Of a DNA stretch of 64,000 nt, positions 61,431-64,000 are shown piece after piece. Position 1 is the stretch's first letter, and the number at the start of each line of letters is the position of its first letter. The translations under genes were made by a program, and so were the position numbers. The stretch covers positions 1 to 64,000 of the forward strand of contig NZ_JAOEJU010000011.1 of the NCBI RefSeq assembly GCF_025447595.1, in the 5' to 3' direction. The notes under the pieces are model-generated. The model was given only the letters and a program-made list of their open reading frames with translations, ran no database searches and was not told where the DNA came from. Source of the DNA: Pseudomonas koreensis. GTDB lineage: Bacteria; Pseudomonadota; Gammaproteobacteria; Pseudomonadales; Pseudomonadaceae.

Positions 61431-62864
61431 TCAATAGCCCACGAAGTAATACGCCTGGCGCCCGACCATCATGGTCTTGTGGACTTTCAGCGGGGCGGCG
61501 GGTTCGCTGTCTCCCGAGATCACGGCGATGTTCGATGGCGAGGCGCTGAGGAAATCCTTCAATTGCGCATCGGTGTCCAGGCCCTTGAGGACGCTCCGGG
61601 TATAGAACACGCTGGCGCCGCCGACACGTTCGTTGGCTTGAAACAGTGCGACCTGACTGCCGCTCGCTTGCAGCGACTGGATGTGTTCGGTCAGCGGCAG
61701 GAACGACAGGTGTTTATCGGCGTTCGGCAGTGCCCATTGCGCGGCGCCAAGGTAGCTGGCGATGACCACCGTCAGTATCCCCGCCGCCACTGTCTGACGA
61801 TGACGGGCGATTCGTCCGACAAAACCATTCTTGTGATCCTTCAACCTGTCGAACAGCACGCCCGCATATTCCGCTGCAATTACTGCCGCTGCGGGCGTCA
61901 TCGACATCAGGTATACCGTGCGTTTGCTCGAAGCCAGGGTCAGCAGGATGAACTGCGCGATGATCCACAGGCTGAAAAACAGCAGGTAACGGTTGGCCTT
62001 CAGTTCCTTGCGAAAATGCCACAGGCCCAGGTACACCAGAATGTTCCAGGGCAGGAACGCCTGCGGCAGTTTGGCGATGTAATAGTAGAACGGCTCGTAG
62101 TGCCCGGCTTCGACGAACGATCCGCTGAAACGTCCTACGCTGTTGGTCAGCAACACTTCGCTGACCGCCTGGACGCCGCCGCGCTGATACAACACGGCGA
62201 GCCAGATCATCAGCGGGATCAGGCCGAGCAGTGTCAGCAAACCCGGACGCAGCCAGTCCGTCAGTTTGAAGCGCTTGTCCATCAGATTGTCGGCCAGCAG
62301 ATAAGCGAAAATCACCACACCGGGCATCGCCAGGCCGAGCACGCCTTTGCTCAGCGTGGCGATGGCGATCCCGGCTACAAACAGCAACGAATTGGCTGAA
62401 GTCGGTGCTCGCTGCGCCTGGAAGAACGCCAACAGCGCCGTGGTCACACCGAGGGCGAGCAACGCATCCTCGCCGACGCCGCGCACGTTGCTCCAGTAGC
62501 TGGCCATGGTCGCCAGCAGAATCCCCGCCGTCCAGGCGATGGCTTTCGGGCGTTCGAAGCGACGCAACATGGCGTACAGCAGCATCACGCTGAGCAACCC
62601 GGCCACCGCCGACGCCAGTCGCACTGCCCAGGGCGAGACGCCGAAAATACGCATGGCGCCGGCATCCAGCCACAGGCTCAGTGGCGGTTTTTCCAGAAAG
62701 GGCTCGCCGAACAGACGCGGCGTCACCCAGTCGTTGTCCAAGTGCATTTCCATCGCAATGCCCGCAACCCGGGCCTCGGTGGAACCTTGCAGTTGATGGT
62801 TGCCGAGGGCGAAAAAGAACAGCAGGGCGGCAAGCAGAAGCAGGGAAGAGGCGGCACGCGACAT
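61431..62864 (-). CDS. ArnT-like family 39 glycosyltransferase
   Basis: A 477-residue polytopic membrane transferase with about 11-12 hydrophobic segments. The first periplasmic loop has the family sequence GSTEARVAGIAMEMHLDNDW followed by LFGEPFLEKPPLSLWL, where the acidic catalytic residue is expected. It is similar to ArnT, which adds aminoarabinose from undecaprenyl phosphate to lipid A, but shorter (ArnT about 550). The arn genes are absent here, so the sugar may differ. I use the ATG at 62864; a TTG four codons upstream is less likely. It is convergent with the phosphatase pair. Confidence 0.87.
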   Translation of the reverse strand: MSRAASSLLLLAALLFFFALGNHQLQGSTEARVAGIAMEMHLDNDWVTPRLFGEPFLEKPPLSLWLDAGAMRIFGVSPWAVRLASAVAGLLSVMLLYAMLRRFERPKAIAWTAGILLATMASYWSNVRGVGEDALLALGVTTALLAFFQAQRAPTSANSLLFVAGIAIATLSKGVLGLAMPGVVIFAYLLADNLMDKRFKLTDWLRPGLLTLLGLIPLMIWLAVLYQRGGVQAVSEVLLTNSVGRFSGSFVEAGHYEPFYYYIAKLPQAFLPWNILVYLGLWHFRKELKANRYLLFFSLWIIAQFILLTLASSKRTVYLMSMTPAAAVIAAEYAGVLFDRLKDHKNGFVGRIARHRQTVAAGILTVVIASYLGAAQWALPNADKHLSFLPLTEHIQSLQASGSQVALFQANERVGGASVFYTRSVLKGLDTDAQLKDFLSASPSNIAVISGDSEPAAPLKVHKTMMVGRQAYYFVGY

Positions 62865-62932
62865 GGGTTCAGGCAACCGGAAGTGAGCGGAAACCCGAGC
62901 TTACGCGGCCAATCCTTAATAATTTGTGAACG

Positions 62933-63520
62933 TCAGGACAGCGGTCGTGACCAGCGTTGCTCCGGCGTTTCGAAACGCGGATTGACCCGCGCCGTCAGCA
63001 CATGATCCTGCCAGCGCCCGGCAATGTTCAGGTACGCCTTGGCGTAACCTTCACGCTCGAACCCGAGGCGCTCCAGCAACCGGGCGCTGCGTTCATTGCC
63101 GGGAACGTAGTTGGCCATGATCCGGTGCAGGTTCTGGGTCTCAAACATGTAAGCGATGGCCGCCTCCAGCGCTTCCTGCATCAACCCCTTGCCCTGATGC
63201 GCCTCGTCGATGTGATAACCCAGATAACACGCCTGGAATGCACCGCGGATGATGCCGCTGAAATTGCAGGCACCGATCATCTGCTCACCATCCGGGGTCA
63301 GCAGCGCCATATGCACCGCGAGCCCGGCTTCGAAGGCACTGGCCTGTATTTCAAGGCGCCGGCGGATCTGTTCGGTGGAGAAATAGTCGGTGGTACGGAT
63401 CGGCGACCACGGGGCGAGATGGCGTTGATTGCGCTGGTAGAACGCGCTTTCCAGCGGCGCTTGATCGGGGTCGAGCACCGCGAGCGTCAGGCGTTGACAG
63501 GGCAGGGTCAGCAGCGGCAT
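62933..63520 (-). CDS. GNAT family N-acetyltransferase (RimJ-like)
   Basis: A 195-residue acetyltransferase. The acetyl-CoA loop is HQGKGLMQEALEAAIAYMFE, with LHRIMANYVPGNERSARLLE and LGFEREGYAKAYLNIAGRWQ, closest to the ribosomal-protein alanine acetyltransferases RimJ/RimL. The ATG at 63520 gives the usual start PLLTLPCQRLTL. The target protein or substrate cannot be told from sequence. Confidence 0.9.
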   Translation of the reverse strand: MPLLTLPCQRLTLAVLDPDQAPLESAFYQRNQRHLAPWSPIRTTDYFSTEQIRRRLEIQASAFEAGLAVHMALLTPDGEQMIGACNFSGIIRGAFQACYLGYHIDEAHQGKGLMQEALEAAIAYMFETQNLHRIMANYVPGNERSARLLERLGFEREGYAKAYLNIAGRWQDHVLTARVNPRFETPEQRWSRPLS

Positions 63521-63597
63521 CGGGTGCTCCGGGTCTCGGGATTGATCACCAGAATTGCCCGGCAGGCAGGAAAACACAAATCGCCGCCAGATTCCGG

Positions 63598-63626
63598 GCA
63601 AAAAAAAGCCCGCAGGAGCGCGGGCG
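63598..63626 (-). terminator. rho-independent terminator of the DUF6124 gene
   Basis: On the minus strand GCCCGCG-CTCC-TGCGGGC is followed by a run of T (the A-run at 63600-63607). It lies about 130 nt after the stop of the DUF6124 gene and before the GNAT gene. Confidence 0.8.
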
Positions 63627-63755
63627 AACCGTAGTTTCTTGAATGAGCGAGCGGACTGTACAGCTTTGGCGGAAGCAGAGCAGTGAAGAAAAATTCATCT
63701 CGCTGCACCTTCGTTCAAGACGCCAGGTCCCCTGATTTCGGCTCTTTCAAGAGGG

Positions 63756-64000
63756 TCAGTGGCAGATAACCGGCTTCGAATCGGCCGCCTGCTGCAGTGG
63801 GTCAAGCTTGCTCAGGGCGCTGCTGACCAGCATCTCCGCCAACCCCGCCAACTGATGCATCGCAACGATCCGCGCACGTTGCACCTCATCCGGTCGGTGG
63901 ACGAGATCATGGGCCATCATATTGAGTGCCGCGAGATTCTGGCTGGCGTGGGTCAACAGCTTGACCAGGTCGACGTCGGGACGCACGCTGAAGATCTGAT
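63756..64000 (-). CDS. DUF6124 family protein, C-terminal part (gene continues beyond the window)
   Basis: The frame is open through the right edge. The visible part reads QIFSVRPDVDLVKLLTHASQ, then NLAALNMMAHDLVHRPDEVQ and RARIVAMHQLAGLAEMLVSS. It matches the conserved C-terminal pattern of a small Pseudomonas-specific family (about 120 residues) of unknown function, helical, with a phage-lysogeny-free genomic context. The GTG at 63986 could be read as a start, but the family match upstream suggests an internal codon. The N-terminal part lies outside the window. Confidence 0.7.
   Translation of the reverse strand, partial: QIFSVRPDVDLVKLLTHASQNLAALNMMAHDLVHRPDEVQRARIVAMHQLAGLAEMLVSSALSKLDPLQQAADSKPVICH

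Overview
The window comes from a Pseudomonas of the fluorescens group. Supporting signs are the high GC, the 3' end of a Pseudomonas-type 5S rRNA at the left edge, yfiRNB and mmsAB gene sets, a DUF6124 gene at the right edge, and three inverted pairs of the tgtgggagc-type REP sequence found in this group. I see no integrase, transposase, phage gene or CRISPR array. This is chromosomal sequence with accessory biosynthetic and catabolic islands.

Layout. 0-9.4 kb: end of an rRNA operon with its terminator, then recC-recB-recD. 9.5-11.9 kb: yfiR-yfiN-yfiB, a cell-envelope controlled diguanylate cyclase system. 11.9-15.8 kb: a LysR regulator divergent from mmsA-mmsB (valine/methylmalonate semialdehyde catabolism), and a small cupin gene. 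16.1-35.6 kb: an island I cannot assign to a known product. It starts with a five-gene operon: double left-handed beta-helix acyltransferase, glycosyltransferase, a 725-residue protein that looks like two alpha-toroid domains, rmlB and rmlA. Next come a luciferase-like flavin monooxygenase divergent from a beta-hydroxyacid dehydrogenase homologue, an acyl-CoA-dehydrogenase-fold flavoenzyme, a complete RND efflux pump, an ArsR regulator, a chorismate-lyase homologue, an HTH-only LysR protein, a flavin reductase, and a MerR/quinone-oxidoreductase pair. Four promoters in this stretch carry the same 18-bp palindrome (GTACG-N2-TGTA-N-ACGTAC or a degenerate version). This suggests that one repressor ties the sugar operon, both oxidase units and the flavin reductase into a single regulon.

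35.6-45.9 kb: ordinary accessory genes: LysR regulators, a TauE/SafE permease, a YgiN-like monooxygenase, mdaB with its LysR, an epimerase-like SDR, a Fic protein facing a 53-residue antitoxin-like ORF, a GntP-type permease / RpiR regulator / D-aminoacylase operon, and a glyoxalase-fold protein.

45.9-56.8 kb: an AraC regulator divergent from genes for an alkyl-DHAP-synthase-like flavoprotein, a GlpD-like dehydrogenase and a glycerol-kinase-like FGGY kinase. They are followed by a secreted zinc-phospholipase-C-like protein and a DUF1302/DUF1329 envelope pair. Together these fit a catabolic route for ether lipids or alkylglycerols, which I infer from the chemistry of the families.

56.9-64 kb: a FitAB-type toxin-antitoxin pair with a perfect 12+12 bp operator over its ribosome-binding region, a methyl-accepting chemotaxis protein, and three lipid A/LPS-modification candidates (Ais-like phosphatase, PAP2 phosphatase, ArnT-like glycosyltransferase). 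An N-acetyltransferase and a truncated DUF6124 gene complete the window.
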